Under the pieces are notes generated by a model. It was given only the letters and a program-made list of their open reading frames with translations. It was not told where the DNA came from and did no database searches. Below, in pieces: positions 16,053-26,381 of a DNA stretch of 64,000 nt. Position 1 is the stretch's first letter. The number at the start of each line of letters is the position of its first letter. A program made the translations under genes and the position numbers. Source of the DNA: a bacterium (GTDB lineage: Bacteria; Bacillota; Bacilli; Lactobacillales; Streptococcaceae); contig CAJNCG010000004.1 of the NCBI GenBank assembly GCA_905221205.1, positions 62,001-126,000 on the forward strand, read 5' to 3'.

Positions 16053-19000
16053 ATGGATAAACGTATTTTTGTTGAGAAAAAGGCTGATTTTCAGGTCAAG
16101 TCAGAGAGTTTAGTTAGAGAACTCCAGCATAATTTGGGATTGTCAACTTTGAAAAGCATTCGCATCGTGCAAGTCTATGATGTCTTTGATTTGGCAGAGG
16201 ACTTGTTTGCGCGTGCGGAAAAACACATTTTCTCTGAGCAGGTGACGGATCATGTTTTGGATGAAGCGGCTGTGCAAGCAGATCTTGCCAACTATGCTTT
16301 CTTTGCCATTGAAAGTCTACCAGGACAGTTTGACCAGCGTGCAGCATCTTCACAGGAAGCCTTGCTTTTGCTGGGAAGTTCGAGTGACGTGACGGTCAAC
16401 ACAGCCCAACTTTACTTGGTCAATAAAGATATTGATGCGACTGAGTTAGAAGCGGTCAAGAACTACTTGCTCAATCCAGTTGATTCTCGTTTCAAGGACA
16501 TCACGACTGGGATTGCCAAGCAGGAATTTTCAGAGTCAGATAAGACTATTCCCAAATTGACTTTCTTTGAAAGCTATAGGGCAGAAGACTTTGCCCGCTA
16601 CAAGGTCGAGCAAGGGATGGCTATGGAAGTGGATGATTTGCTCTTTATCCAAGACTACTTTAAGTCAATCGGGCGCGTGCCAACGGAAACAGAGCTCAAG
16701 GTTTTGGACACTTACTGGTCTGACCACTGCCGTCACACAACATTCGAGACTGAGTTGAAAAACATTGATTTTTCAGCTTCTAAATTCCAAAAACAATTGC
16801 AGGCGACCTATGACAAGTATATTGCCATGCGTGAGGAACTAGGTCGCTCTGAAAAGCCACAAACCTTGATGGATATGGCGACTATTTTCGGTCGTTATGA
16901 GCGTGCTAATGGACGTTTGGACGACATGGAAGTGTCAGACGAAATCAATGCCTGCTCGGTTGAAATTGAAGTAGACGTTGATGGCGTCAAGGAACCATGG
17001 CTTCTCATGTTTAAAAACGAAACCCACAATCACCCAACAGAAATCGAACCATTTGGTGGTGCTGCAACCTGTATCGGTGGTGCCATTCGTGACCCATTGT
17101 CAGGTCGTTCATATGTCTACCAAGCCATGCGTATCTCGGGTGCTGGTGATATTACCGCACCGATTTCGGAAACGCGTGCTGGGAAATTGCCACAACAGGT
17201 CATTTCTAAAACAGCGGCTCACGGTTATTCTTCGTATGGGAACCAGATTGGTCTTGCGACGACTTATGTTCGTGAATATTTCCACCCAGGTTTTGTAGCT
17301 AAACGCATGGAGCTTGGTGCTGTTGTCGGAGCGGCTCCTAAGGGAAATGTTGTCCGTGAAAAACCTGAAGCGGGTGATGTCATTATTCTCCTTGGAGGTA
17401 AGACTGGACGTGATGGTGTCGGTGGTGCGACAGGCTCTTCTAAAGTTCAAACAGTTGAGTCTGTAGAGACTGCTGGTGCTGAGGTTCAAAAAGGGAATGC
17501 AATCGAAGAACGTAAGATTCAACGTCTTTTCCGTAATGGGGACGTGACACGTCTTATCAAGAAATCAAATGACTTTGGAGCTGGTGGGGTCTGTGTGGCT
17601 ATCGGTGAATTGGCAAACGGTCTTGAAATCGACCTTAATAAAGTTCCTCTTAAATACCAAGGCTTGAATGGTACCGAAATTGCTATCTCTGAATCACAAG
17701 AACGGATGGCAGTCGTGGTTCGTCCTGAAGATGTGGATGCCTTCGTTGCTGAATGTAACAAAGAAAATATTGACGCTGTTGTTGTTGCGATAGTAACTGA
17801 AAAACCAAATCTAGTCATGCACTGGAATGGTGAAACCATTGTCGACTTGGAGCGTCGCTTCCTTGATACCAATGGTGTGCGTGTCGTTGTTGATGCCAAG
17901 GTTGTAGACAAGGATGTCAAACTCCCCGAAGAGCGTCAAACATCTGCTGAAACACTGGAAGCAGATACTCTTGAGGTTCTATCTGACCTCAACCATGCCA
18001 GTCAAAAAGGCTTGCAGACTATCTTTGATTGCTCTGTTGGTCGTTCAACGGTCAATCACCCACTTGGTGGTCGCTATCAACTCACACCAACTGAGGCATC
18101 TGTACAGAAATTGCCAGTTCAACACGGTGTGACTCATACTGCGTCAGTCATTGCTCAAGGTTTCAACCCTTATCTAGCAGAATGGTCTCCATACCACGGT
18201 GCTGCCTATGCAGTTATCGAAGCTACAGCTCGTCTAGCAGCAACAGGTGCCAATTGGTCTAAGGCTCGCTTCTCTTACCAAGAGTATTTTGAGCGCATGG
18301 ATAAGCAAGCAGAGCGTTTCGGTCAGCCAGTAGCCGCCCTTCTAGGCTCTATTGAAGCTCAGATTCAACTTGGCTTGCCATCTATCGGTGGGAAGGACTC
18401 TATGTCTGGTACTTTTGAAGAATTGACCGTTCCACCAACCTTGGTCGCCTTTGGGGTGACGACAGCGGATAGCCGTAAGGTTCTCTCTCCTGAGTTCAAG
18501 ACTGCCAGTGAAAAAATTTACTACATTCCAGGCCAAGCACTCTCAGCAGAGATTGATTTTGACTTGATTAAGAAAAACTTTGCTCAGTTTGAAGACATCC
18601 AAGCTGGTCACAAAGTGATATCTGCATCAGCTGTCAAATATGGTGGTGTGGTTGAAAGTTTGGCACTTGCTACTTTTGGAAATCATATCGGTGCAGAAGT
18701 AACCTTGCCTGAACTTGAAACGGCTTTGACAGCTCAATTAGGCGGATTTATCTTCACATCTCCTGAAGAAATTACTGGAGTAGAGAAGATTGGACAAACG
18801 AAAGCAGACTTTACACTAACTGTCAACGGTGTGAAGCTAGATGGACACAAACTTGACAGTGCCTTCCAAGGCAAATTGGAAGAAGTTTACCCAACAGAAT
18901 TTGCACAAGCCAAAGAACTAGCAGAAGTTCCAGCTGTCGCTACTAACACAGTCATCCAAGCTAAAGAAAAAGTTGAAAAACCGGTAGTCTATATCCCAGT

Positions 19001-19778
19001 CTTCCCAGGAACCAACTCAGAGTATGACTCAGCTAAGGCCTTTGAAAAAGAAGGTGCAGAGGTCAACTTGGTGCCATTCGTGACCTTGAATGAAGAAGCC
19101 ATTGTCAAGTCGGTTGAAACCATGGTTGACAACATCGGCAAGGCTAACATTCTCTTCTTTGCCGGTGGTTTCTCAGCTGCGGACGAGCCAGATGGTTCAG
19201 CTAAGTTTATTGTCAACATCCTGCTCAATGAAAAAGTGCGTGAAGCTATTGATAGTTTTATCACCCGTGGTGGCCTGATTATCGGTATCTGTAATGGATT
19301 CCAGGCTTTGGTCAAATCAGGTCTTCTTCCATACGGAAACTTTGAAGATGCCAAAAGTACTAGCCCAACCCTCTTCTACAATGATGCCAACCAACACGTG
19401 GCCAAAATGGTAGAAACTCGGATTGCCAATACCAACTCACCATGGTTAGCTGCGGTGCAAGTGGACGATATCCACGCTATTCCTGTTTCGCACGGTGAAG
19501 GGAAATTTGTCGTGACGGCCGAGGAATTTGCAGAGCTCCGTGACAATGGACAAATCTTTAGCCAATACGTGGACTTCGAAGGCAAACCAAGTATGGACTC
19601 TAAGTACAATCCAAATGGTTCTGTAAATGCCATCGAAGGAATTACTAGCAAGAACGGTCAAATCATCGGTAAGATGGGCCATTCAGAACGTTATGAAGAC
19701 GGTCTTTTCCAAAATATTCCAGGAAATAAAGATCAGCACCTGTTCGCATCGGCTGTGCGTTATTTCACAGGGAAATAA
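16053..19778 (+). CDS. purL: Phosphoribosylformylglycinamidine synthase (single-chain)
   Basis: PurL converts FGAR to FGAM with glutamine as nitrogen donor. The 1241-residue protein is the large fused form. It holds a PurS-like N-terminus, two AIR-synthase-like halves (THNHPTEIEPFGGAATCIGG motif near 325-345) and a C-terminal class I glutaminase with nucleophile motif GICNGFQAL and a later SHGEGKF. Start is the ATG at 16053; an in-frame TTG lies one codon earlier. Gram-positives such as Bacillus split this into PurS/Q/L; the fused form is normal for streptococci. Confidence 0.95.
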   Translation: MDKRIFVEKKADFQVKSESLVRELQHNLGLSTLKSIRIVQVYDVFDLAEDLFARAEKHIFSEQVTDHVLDEAAVQADLANYAFFAIESLPGQFDQRAASSQEALLLLGSSSDVTVNTAQLYLVNKDIDATELEAVKNYLLNPVDSRFKDITTGIAKQEFSESDKTIPKLTFFESYRAEDFARYKVEQGMAMEVDDLLFIQDYFKSIGRVPTETELKVLDTYWSDHCRHTTFETELKNIDFSASKFQKQLQATYDKYIAMREELGRSEKPQTLMDMATIFGRYERANGRLDDMEVSDEINACSVEIEVDVDGVKEPWLLMFKNETHNHPTEIEPFGGAATCIGGAIRDPLSGRSYVYQAMRISGAGDITAPISETRAGKLPQQVISKTAAHGYSSYGNQIGLATTYVREYFHPGFVAKRMELGAVVGAAPKGNVVREKPEAGDVIILLGGKTGRDGVGGATGSSKVQTVESVETAGAEVQKGNAIEERKIQRLFRNGDVTRLIKKSNDFGAGGVCVAIGELANGLEIDLNKVPLKYQGLNGTEIAISESQERMAVVVRPEDVDAFVAECNKENIDAVVVAIVTEKPNLVMHWNGETIVDLERRFLDTNGVRVVVDAKVVDKDVKLPEERQTSAETLEADTLEVLSDLNHASQKGLQTIFDCSVGRSTVNHPLGGRYQLTPTEASVQKLPVQHGVTHTASVIAQGFNPYLAEWSPYHGAAYAVIEATARLAATGANWSKARFSYQEYFERMDKQAERFGQPVAALLGSIEAQIQLGLPSIGGKDSMSGTFEELTVPPTLVAFGVTTADSRKVLSPEFKTASEKIYYIPGQALSAEIDFDLIKKNFAQFEDIQAGHKVISASAVKYGGVVESLALATFGNHIGAEVTLPELETALTAQLGGFIFTSPEEITGVEKIGQTKADFTLTVNGVKLDGHKLDSAFQGKLEEVYPTEFAQAKELAEVPAVATNTVIQAKEKVEKPVVYIPVFPGTNSEYDSAKAFEKEGAEVNLVPFVTLNEEAIVKSVETMVDNIGKANILFFAGGFSAADEPDGSAKFIVNILLNEKVREAIDSFITRGGLIIGICNGFQALVKSGLLPYGNFEDAKSTSPTLFYNDANQHVAKMVETRIANTNSPWLAAVQVDDIHAIPVSHGEGKFVVTAEEFAELRDNGQIFSQYVDFEGKPSMDSKYNPNGSVNAIEGITSKNGQIIGKMGHSERYEDGLFQNIPGNKDQHLFASAVRYFTGK

Positions 19779-19790
19779 AGGGTATATAAA

Positions 19791-21233
19791 ATGACATACG
19801 AAGTAAAATCTCTTAATGAAGAATGTGGTGTTTTCGGCATTTGGGGACATCCAGATGCTGCCAAGTTGACCTATTTTGGTCTCCATAGTCTTCAGCACCG
19901 TGGTCAGGAGGGGGCAGGAATCCTCTCCAATGATCAAGGACAACTGAAGCGCCATCGTGACATGGGCCTTTTATCAGAAGTCTTCAAAAATCCAGCTAAT
20001 TTGGATAAATTGACTGGAACTGGTGCGATCGGGCATGTGCGTTACGCGACTGCTGGCGAAGCTTCTGTAGATAACATTCAGCCCTTCCTCTTCCGCTTTC
20101 ATGATATGCAGTTTGGCTTGGCTCATAATGGAAATCTGACCAATGCAGCCTCTCTCAAGAAAGAATTGGAGGAAAGAGGAGCGATTTTCAGCGCGACTTC
20201 GGACTCGGAAATCTTGGCTCATCTCATTCGTCGCAGCCATAATCCGAACTTGATGGGCAAAATCAAGGAAGCGCTCAGCCTTGTCAAAGGTGGCTTTGCT
20301 TATATCTTGTTGTTTGAGGACAAGCTGATTGCTGCCCTTGATCCTAATGGCTTCCGTCCGCTTTCAATCGGGAAAATGGCTAATGGAGCGGTGGTTGTTT
20401 CCTCTGAAACCTGCGCTTTTGAAGTCATTGGTGCCGAGTGGATTCGTGATTTGAAGCCAGGTGAGATTGTGATCATTGATGACAAGGGAATCCAGTATGA
20501 TAGCTATACAGATGATACTCAGTTAGCAATCTGTTCTATGGAGTATATCTATTTTGCCCGCCCTGATTCTAATATCCACGGTGTCAATGTCCACACGGCA
20601 CGTAAACGTATGGGTGCCCAATTGGCGCGTGAATTTAAACATGAGGCGGATATCGTGGTCGGTGTGCCGAATTCCTCGCTCAGCGCAGCCATGGGCTTTG
20701 CGGAAGAATCAGGTTTGCCAAATGAAATGGGACTTATCAAGAATCAATATACGCAACGCACCTTTATCCAGCCTACTCAGGAATTGCGGGAGCAAGGGGT
20801 GCGGATGAAACTATCTGCTGTTTCTGGTGTTGTCAAAGGTAAACGTGTGGTTATGATCGATGACTCTATTGTACGTGGAACAACCTCTCGTCGTATCGTT
20901 CAGCTCTTGAAAGAAGCGGGTGCAACTGAGGTTCACGTTGCTATTGGCAGTCCAGCGCTAGCTTATCCATGCTTCTATGGAATTGATATCCAGACCCGTC
21001 AGGAGCTGATTGCGGCTAATCATACGGTCGAAGAAACTCGCCAAATCATTGGAGCGGACAGTCTAACCTATCTTTCTGTTGAAGGATTGATTGATTCGAT
21101 TGGTATTGAAACAGATGCGCCAAATGGGGGTCTCTGTGTCGCTTACTTTGACGGCGACTATCCAACACCTCTCTACGATTATGAAGAAGACTATCGTCGA
21201 AGTTTGGAAGAAAAGACCAGTTTTTACAAATAG
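19791..21233 (+). CDS. purF: Amidophosphoribosyltransferase
   Basis: PurF makes 5-phosphoribosylamine from PRPP and glutamine, the committed step of the pathway. The 480-residue protein has a short propeptide, with catalytic Cys12 (NEECGVFG) exposed after cleavage. An Ntn-glutaminase domain follows, then a phosphoribosyltransferase domain with PRPP-binding motif VVMIDDSIVRGTTS. Length is normal. It follows purL by 12 bases. Confidence 0.96.
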   Translation: MTYEVKSLNEECGVFGIWGHPDAAKLTYFGLHSLQHRGQEGAGILSNDQGQLKRHRDMGLLSEVFKNPANLDKLTGTGAIGHVRYATAGEASVDNIQPFLFRFHDMQFGLAHNGNLTNAASLKKELEERGAIFSATSDSEILAHLIRRSHNPNLMGKIKEALSLVKGGFAYILLFEDKLIAALDPNGFRPLSIGKMANGAVVVSSETCAFEVIGAEWIRDLKPGEIVIIDDKGIQYDSYTDDTQLAICSMEYIYFARPDSNIHGVNVHTARKRMGAQLAREFKHEADIVVGVPNSSLSAAMGFAEESGLPNEMGLIKNQYTQRTFIQPTQELREQGVRMKLSAVSGVVKGKRVVMIDDSIVRGTTSRRIVQLLKEAGATEVHVAIGSPALAYPCFYGIDIQTRQELIAANHTVEETRQIIGADSLTYLSVEGLIDSIGIETDAPNGGLCVAYFDGDYPTPLYDYEEDYRRSLEEKTSFYK

Positions 21234-21250
21234 ATGACAGATTTTCCGTT

Positions 21251-21314
21251 AAAGAAAAGGAATATAAAAATGACAAATAAGAATGCTTATACTTCACGTC
21301 TCACTACTGACTAA
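21251..21314 (+). repeat. Partial duplicate of the purM ribosome site and first codons
   Basis: AAAGAAAAGGAA plus ATG and seven codons (MTNKNAY) here closely match the region before and at the start of purM (21427-21466, MANKNAY). The frame then departs and stops at 21312-21314 after 14 codons, so this is a dead copy. Confidence 0.8.
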
Positions 21315-21376
21315 AAGCTAAAGCATTTGTCAGTAGACGCTTTGTCCTATAGGATCAAAGCTAGAGCCCTGACTAG

Positions 21377-21411
21377 TATTTTTAGATAAAATAATTGTTT
21401 ATCTAAAAATA
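21377..21411. repeat. Perfect 14-bp inverted repeat between purF and purM
   Basis: TATTTTTAGATAAA (21377-21390) and its exact complement TTTATCTAAAAATA (21398-21411) flank a seven-base loop. No T-run follows on the plus strand. It lies in the sequence separating the two purM starts, so it may mark a small inserted element. Confidence 0.75.
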
Positions 21412-21445
21412 CGTCGCAATCTTCTCAAAGAAAAGGAAAAATAAA

Positions 21446-22468
21446 ATGGCAAATAAAAATGCTTATGCTCGATCTGGTGTGGATGTTGAAGCGGGTTATG
21501 AAGTTGTTGAACGAATCAAAAAGCACGTGGCTCGTACGGAGCGTGCAGGTGTCATGGGAGCTCTTGGTGGCTTTGGTGGCATGTTTGACCTTTCAAAAAC
21601 AGGTGTCAAAGAGCCCGTCTTGATTTCAGGGACTGACGGTGTCGGGACCAAGCTCATGTTGGCCATCAAGTATGATAAGCATGATACGATTGGGCAAGAC
21701 TGTGTGGCCATGTGTGTCAACGATATCATCGCTGCAGGTGCGGAGCCTCTTTACTTCCTTGACTACGTGGCAACTGGCAAGAATGAACCAGCTAAACTAG
21801 AACAAGTCGTTGCTGGTGTGGCAGAAGGTTGTGTGCAGGCAGGCGCTGCTCTCATCGGTGGGGAAACGGCTGAAATGCCTGGTATGTATGGCGCAGATGA
21901 CTACGATCTGGCTGGTTTTGCAGTCGGTGTGGCTGAAAAATCTCAAATCATAGACGGCTCAAAGGTGTCTGAAGGCGATGTTCTTCTCGGACTTGCCTCA
22001 AGTGGTATCCACTCCAATGGTTACTCTCTTGTCCGTCGTGTCTTTGCGGACTACACAGGTGAGGAAGTCTTGCCAGAATTGGAAGGCAAGCAACTCAAGG
22101 AAGTTCTTCTTGAGCCGACTCGTATCTATGTCAAGGCTGTTTTGCCACTCATCAAGGAAGAGTTGGTCAACGGCATTGCCCACATCACAGGTGGTGGCTT
22201 TATCGAAAATGTCCCTCGTATGTTTGCGACTGACCTAGCTGCTGAGATTGAGGAAAGCAAGGTACCAGTTTTACCAATCTTTAAAGCCCTTGAAAAATAC
22301 GGTGAAATAAAACATGAAGAAATGTTTGAAATCTTCAATATGGGTGTGGGACTCATGCTAGCAGTTAGCCCTGAAAATGTAAGTCGTGTCAAGGAATTGT
22401 TGGATGAACCAGTCTATGAAATTGGTCGCATCGTCAAGAAAGAAAACGAAAGTGTCATCATCAAATGA
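21446..22468 (+). CDS. purM: Phosphoribosylformylglycinamidine cyclo-ligase
   Basis: PurM closes FGAM to AIR using ATP. The 340-residue protein shows the AIR synthetase motifs [26 protein letters not shown] and [10 protein letters not shown]. Its stop overlaps the purN start (ATGA). A duplicated fragment of its start lies 176 bp upstream. Confidence 0.96.
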   Translation: MANKNAYARSGVDVEAGYEVVERIKKHVARTERAGVMGALGGFGGMFDLSKTGVKEPVLISGTDGVGTKLMLAIKYDKHDTIGQDCVAMCVNDIIAAGAEPLYFLDYVATGKNEPAKLEQVVAGVAEGCVQAGAALIGGETAEMPGMYGADDYDLAGFAVGVAEKSQIIDGSKVSEGDVLLGLASSGIHSNGYSLVRRVFADYTGEEVLPELEGKQLKEVLLEPTRIYVKAVLPLIKEELVNGIAHITGGGFIENVPRMFATDLAAEIEESKVPVLPIFKALEKYGEIKHEEMFEIFNMGVGLMLAVSPENVSRVKELLDEPVYEIGRIVKKENESVIIK

Positions 22469-23010
22469 AAAAAATAGCGGTTTTTGCCTCTGGTAATGGC
22501 TCAAATTTTCAGGTGATAGCGGAAGAATTTCCAGTAGAGTTTGTCTTTTCAGACCATCGTGACGCCTATGTGCTCGAGCGTGCAGACAAGCTTGGCATTC
22601 TGTCCTATGCTTTTGAACTTAGGGAGTTTGAGAACAAGGCAGACTACGAAGCAGCCCTTGTCGAACTCTTGGAAGAACACCAGATTGACTTGGTTTGTTT
22701 AGCAGGCTACATGAAAATAGTTGGGCCAACCTTGCTAGCAGCTTATGAAGGTCGAATTATCAACATTCATCCAGCCTACCTGCCAGAATTTCCAGGAGCT
22801 CATGGGATTGAGGATGCTTGGAATGCTGGTGTTGCAGAGAGCGGCGTGACCATTCACTGGGTGGACTCAGGTGTGGACACAGGCAAGGTTATCAAACAAG
22901 TGCGTGTACCGCGACTAGCTAATGATACCATTGACAGTTTTGAAGCTCGCATTCATGAGGCAGAGTACAAGTTGTATCCAGAGGTTATTAGAGAATTGTT
23001 GGATAAATAA
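22465..23010 (+). CDS. purN: Phosphoribosylglycinamide formyltransferase
   Basis: PurN formylates GAR to FGAR with 10-formyl-tetrahydrofolate. The 181-residue protein starts with the nucleotide-binding ASGNGSNFQ motif and carries the active-site [16 protein letters not shown] stretch and a downstream [13 protein letters not shown]. It is coupled to purM by a four-base overlap. Confidence 0.95.
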   Translation: MKKIAVFASGNGSNFQVIAEEFPVEFVFSDHRDAYVLERADKLGILSYAFELREFENKADYEAALVELLEEHQIDLVCLAGYMKIVGPTLLAAYEGRIINIHPAYLPEFPGAHGIEDAWNAGVAESGVTIHWVDSGVDTGKVIKQVRVPRLANDTIDSFEARIHEAEYKLYPEVIRELLDK

Positions 23011-23184
23011 ATGAAAAAATGGTTGGAAACATTTGCTTTGATTAGCTTGGTAATAGTTCTACGTTTACTGGTAAATTTCTTCTTCCCAGAGTTTCCCTAT
23101 TGGGGGAGATTTTTACTGACAGTGATTTTAGGAGTCTTGGTAATCGTCTCCCTATACTTTATGAAAAGAAAATTGCCTAAGTAG
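23011..23184 (+). CDS. Small hydrophobic protein of 57 residues within the pur cluster
   Basis: An ATG directly abuts the purN stop and opens 57 codons with two membrane helices ([14 protein letters not shown] and [17 protein letters not shown]) and a basic end MKRKLPK. It is not a family I can name. Its position between purN and purH and its lack of a separate promoter indicate co-transcription. In pneumococcus I recall a VanZ-type membrane gene at this position, but this product is much shorter and I see no VanZ motif. Confidence 0.65.
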   Translation: MKKWLETFALISLVIVLRLLVNFFFPEFPYWGRFLLTVILGVLVIVSLYFMKRKLPK

Positions 23185-23210
23185 AGAGTTTGAAAATGAA
23201 AGGAAGTAAC

Positions 23211-24758
23211 ATGACTAAACGCGCCTTAATCAGCGTCTCAGACAAAGCGGGCATTGTCGAATTTGCCCAAGAACTCAAAAAACTTGGTTGGGATATCATC
23301 TCGACAGGTGGTACCAAGGTTGCCCTTGATAATGCAGGGGTGGAGACCATTGCAATTGATGATGTGACGGGTTTCCCAGAGATGATGGACGGTCGTGTCA
23401 AGACCCTTCATCCAAATATACACGGTGGACTCCTCGCTCGTCGTGACTTGGATAGTCACCTGGAAGCGGCCAAAGACAATCAAATCGATCTCATTGACCT
23501 TGTAGTGGTCAATCTCTACCCATTCAAGGAAACCATTCTCAAACCAGACGTGACTTACGCGGATGCGGTTGAGAACATCGATATCGGTGGGCCATCTATG
23601 CTTCGTTCAGCAGCTAAAAACCATGCCAGCGTGACGGTTGTGGTAGACCCTGCTGACTATGCAGTGGTTTTGGACGAATTGGCAGCCAATGATGAAACGA
23701 CTTACGAAACGCGCCAACGTTTGGCAGCCAAGGTTTTCCGTCACACAGCGGCTTATGATGCCTTGATTGCAGAGTATTTTACAGCTCAAGTGGGTGAAAG
23801 CAAACCTGAAAAGTTGACCTTGACCTATGATCTCAAACAAGCCATGCGTTATGGGGAAAATCCTCAGCAGGATGCGGACTTCTACCAAAAAGCTTTGCCG
23901 ACGGACTACTCAATTGCATCAGCCAAACAGCTCAACGGTAAGGAATTGTCCTTTAACAATATCCGTGATGCGGATGCGGCAATTCGTATCATTCGTGATT
24001 TCAAAGACCGTCCAACCGTTGTGGCTCTCAAACACATGAACCCATGTGGAATCGGTCAAGCTGACGACATCGAAACTGCTTGGGACTATGCTTATGAGTC
24101 TGACCCAGTGTCTATCTTTGGTGGAATTGTCGTTCTCAACCGTGAGGTGGATGCTGCGACAGCTGAGAAGATGCATGGTGTTTTCCTCGAGATTATCATT
24201 GCACCGAGCTATACGGATGAAGCGCTAGCCATTTTGACCAACAAAAAGAAAAACTTGCGTATCCTTGCCTTGCCATTTGACGCTCAAGAGGCTAGCGAAG
24301 TGGAAGGAGAATACACAGGTGTGGTTGGTGGACTTCTTGTGCAAAACCAAGATGTGATCAAAGAAAGCCCAGCTGACTGGCAGGTGGTGACCAAGCGCCA
24401 ACCAACTGAGACAGAAGCGACAGCACTTGAGTTTGCTTGGAAAGCCATCAAGTATGTGAAATCAAACGGGATCATCGTAACCAACGACCATATGACACTT
24501 GGTGTTGGTCCAGGTCAAACCAACCGTGTGGCCTCTGTCCGTATTGCCATCGACCAAGCTAAAGACCGTCTTGACGGCGCTGTGCTTGCTTCTGATGCCT
24601 TCTTCCCATTTGCGGATAACGTGGAAGAAATCGCCAAAGCAGGAATCAAGGCTATCATCCAGCCAGGTGGGTCCGTCCGTGACCAAGAGTCTATCGAAGC
24701 TGCGGATAAATACGGCTTGACTATGGTCTTCACAGGCGTGAGACATTTTAGACATTAA
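23211..24758 (+). CDS. purH: Bifunctional AICAR formyltransferase / IMP cyclohydrolase
   Basis: PurH carries out the last two steps to IMP. The 515-residue protein has an N-terminal cyclohydrolase domain ([31 protein letters not shown]) and a C-terminal transformylase with [12 protein letters not shown] and [10 protein letters not shown]. The ATG at 23211 has an AAAGGAAG site. In-frame starts further upstream are less well placed. A terminator follows. Confidence 0.96.
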   Translation: MTKRALISVSDKAGIVEFAQELKKLGWDIISTGGTKVALDNAGVETIAIDDVTGFPEMMDGRVKTLHPNIHGGLLARRDLDSHLEAAKDNQIDLIDLVVVNLYPFKETILKPDVTYADAVENIDIGGPSMLRSAAKNHASVTVVVDPADYAVVLDELAANDETTYETRQRLAAKVFRHTAAYDALIAEYFTAQVGESKPEKLTLTYDLKQAMRYGENPQQDADFYQKALPTDYSIASAKQLNGKELSFNNIRDADAAIRIIRDFKDRPTVVALKHMNPCGIGQADDIETAWDYAYESDPVSIFGGIVVLNREVDAATAEKMHGVFLEIIIAPSYTDEALAILTNKKKNLRILALPFDAQEASEVEGEYTGVVGGLLVQNQDVIKESPADWQVVTKRQPTETEATALEFAWKAIKYVKSNGIIVTNDHMTLGVGPGQTNRVASVRIAIDQAKDRLDGAVLASDAFFPFADNVEEIAKAGIKAIIQPGGSVRDQESIEAADKYGLTMVFTGVRHFRH

Positions 24759-24765
24759 GAAGATG

Positions 24766-24796
24766 AAAGGGAAGAAAACAGTTTCTTTCCTTTTTT
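24766..24796 (+). terminator. Intrinsic terminator after purH
   Basis: A 12-bp stem (24766-24777 with 24782-24793, one G-U pair) leads into a T-run. It separates purC-purH from purD onward. Confidence 0.75.
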
Positions 24797-24827
24797 GTCT
24801 TAAAATGCTAAGTGAAAGAAGATTAAT

Positions 24828-24847
24828 ACGAACGTTTGTGATATAAT
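24828..24847 (+). promoter_or_regulatory. purD promoter with a possible PurR core
   Basis: TATAAT at 24842-24847 is preceded by TACGAACG at 24828-24835, which contains the CGAAC core of the PurBox. There is no good -35, consistent with activation. Confidence 0.45.
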
Positions 24848-24879
24848 GTTATTAAATAATTCGTAAAAGAGGCTGTGAG

Positions 24880-26142
24880 ATGAAACTATTAGTTGTCGGT
24901 TCTGGTGGTCGTGAACATGCGATTGCTAAGAAGTTGCTTGAATCAAAAGACGTTGAACAAGTCTTTGTGGCTCCTGGAAATGACGGAATGACTCTGGATG
25001 GTCTGGAATTGGTAAATATCTCTATTTCCGAACATTCTAAGTTAATTGACTTTGCAAAGGCCAACGATGTTGCGTGGACCTTTATCGGGCCAGACGATGC
25101 CCTTGCTGCTGGAATTGTGGATGATTTTAACCAAGCTGGACTCAAGGCTTTTGGTCCGACTAGGGTTGCAGCGGAGCTGGAGTGGTCCAAGGATTTTGCT
25201 AAGGAAATCATGATCAAATACGACATTCCGACAGCAGCCTACGGCACATTTTCTGATTTTGAGGAATCCAAGGCCTATATCGAAGAAAAAGGCGCTCCAA
25301 TCGTGGTCAAGGCGGATGGATTGGCCCTTGGAAAAGGTGTCGTTGTTGCTGAGACAGTCGAGCAAGCAGTCGAAGCAGCTCATGAGATGCTTTTGGATAA
25401 TAAATTCGGTGATTCAGGTGCGCGTGTAGTCATCGAGGAATTCCTTGACGGGGAAGAGTTCTCTCTCTTTGCCTTTGTCAATGGCGACAAGTTCTACATC
25501 ATGCCAACGGCTCAGGATCACAAACGTGCCTATGATGGCGATAAGGGACCTAATACAGGTGGTATGGGTGCCTATGCGCCAGTTCCTCACTTGCCACAGA
25601 GTGTGGTTGACATAGCAGTTGACACGATTATCAAGCCAGTTCTTGAAGGTATGATCAAAGAAGGTCGTCCTTATCTTGGTGTTCTTTACGCAGGTCTTAT
25701 CTTAACAGCTGATGGACCGAAAGTCATTGAGTTCAACTCTCGTTTTGGAGATCCTGAAACTCAGATTATCCTGCCTCGTTTAACATCTGACTTTGCACAA
25801 AATATTACGGATATCCTCGATGGCAAGGAGCCAAACATCACCTGGACGGACAAGGGTGTGACTCTGGGTGTGGTTGTCGCTTCAAACGGCTACCCGCTAG
25901 ACTATGAAAAAGGTGTCGAGTTGCCAGCCAAAACTGATGGCGACGTCATCACCTACTATGCAGGGGCTAAGTTTGCGAAAAATAGCAGAGCACTGCTATC
26001 CAACGGCGGACGTGTCTATATGCTGGTTACTACAGCCGACACCGTCAAAGAAGTTCAAAACACCATCTACAGCGAACTTAACAAACAAAACACAGAAGGT
26101 CTCTTTTACCGAACAGATATCGGAAGCAAGGCAATTAAGTAA
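24880..26142 (+). CDS. purD: Phosphoribosylamine-glycine ligase
   Basis: PurD (GAR synthetase) ligates glycine to phosphoribosylamine. The 420-residue ATP-grasp protein starts with KLLVVGSGGREHA and carries KADGLALGKGV and FNSRFGDPETQ, all family hallmarks. It has its own promoter after the purH terminator. A 239-bp gap with hairpins separates it from purE. Confidence 0.95.
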   Translation: MKLLVVGSGGREHAIAKKLLESKDVEQVFVAPGNDGMTLDGLELVNISISEHSKLIDFAKANDVAWTFIGPDDALAAGIVDDFNQAGLKAFGPTRVAAELEWSKDFAKEIMIKYDIPTAAYGTFSDFEESKAYIEEKGAPIVVKADGLALGKGVVVAETVEQAVEAAHEMLLDNKFGDSGARVVIEEFLDGEEFSLFAFVNGDKFYIMPTAQDHKRAYDGDKGPNTGGMGAYAPVPHLPQSVVDIAVDTIIKPVLEGMIKEGRPYLGVLYAGLILTADGPKVIEFNSRFGDPETQIILPRLTSDFAQNITDILDGKEPNITWTDKGVTLGVVVASNGYPLDYEKGVELPAKTDGDVITYYAGAKFAKNSRALLSNGGRVYMLVTTADTVKEVQNTIYSELNKQNTEGLFYRTDIGSKAIK

Positions 26143-26242
26143 AGATATAAGAATAACGCGACGAAGCCGACAAAACCGATAATGGTCGTTTGATTTGCGA
26201 GCATTAGCGAGCTGATATAGAGCAATCACCGCCGTTGTGAAA

Positions 26243-26302
26243 GAACGATTGGATTATAAGCCAATCGTTCAGGGAAATCGGAAGACCTTGGGCTTCCGAT
26301 TT
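26243..26302. repeat. Two tandem perfect hairpins in the purD-purE gap
   Basis: GAACGATTGG/CCAATCGTTC (26243-26252 and 26261-26270) and AAATCGGAAG/CTTCCGATTT (26275-26284 and 26293-26302) form two adjacent ten-bp stems with eight-base loops. Neither has a T-run. The rest of the gap (26143-26381) is more GC-rich than its surroundings and holds no ORF I trust. Confidence 0.7.
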
Positions 26303-26381
26303 AGGCATGAGACACCTTTGGTGGCTGCTGCCGTCCCCACAACCTAAGACCATTATCAAAAAGGAAGAAAAAGGAGAAGAA

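Noticed and set aside
16114..19682. Numerous minus-strand open frames across purL
   Set aside because: They mirror a strongly coding plus-strand gene and lack start signals and recognisable products.
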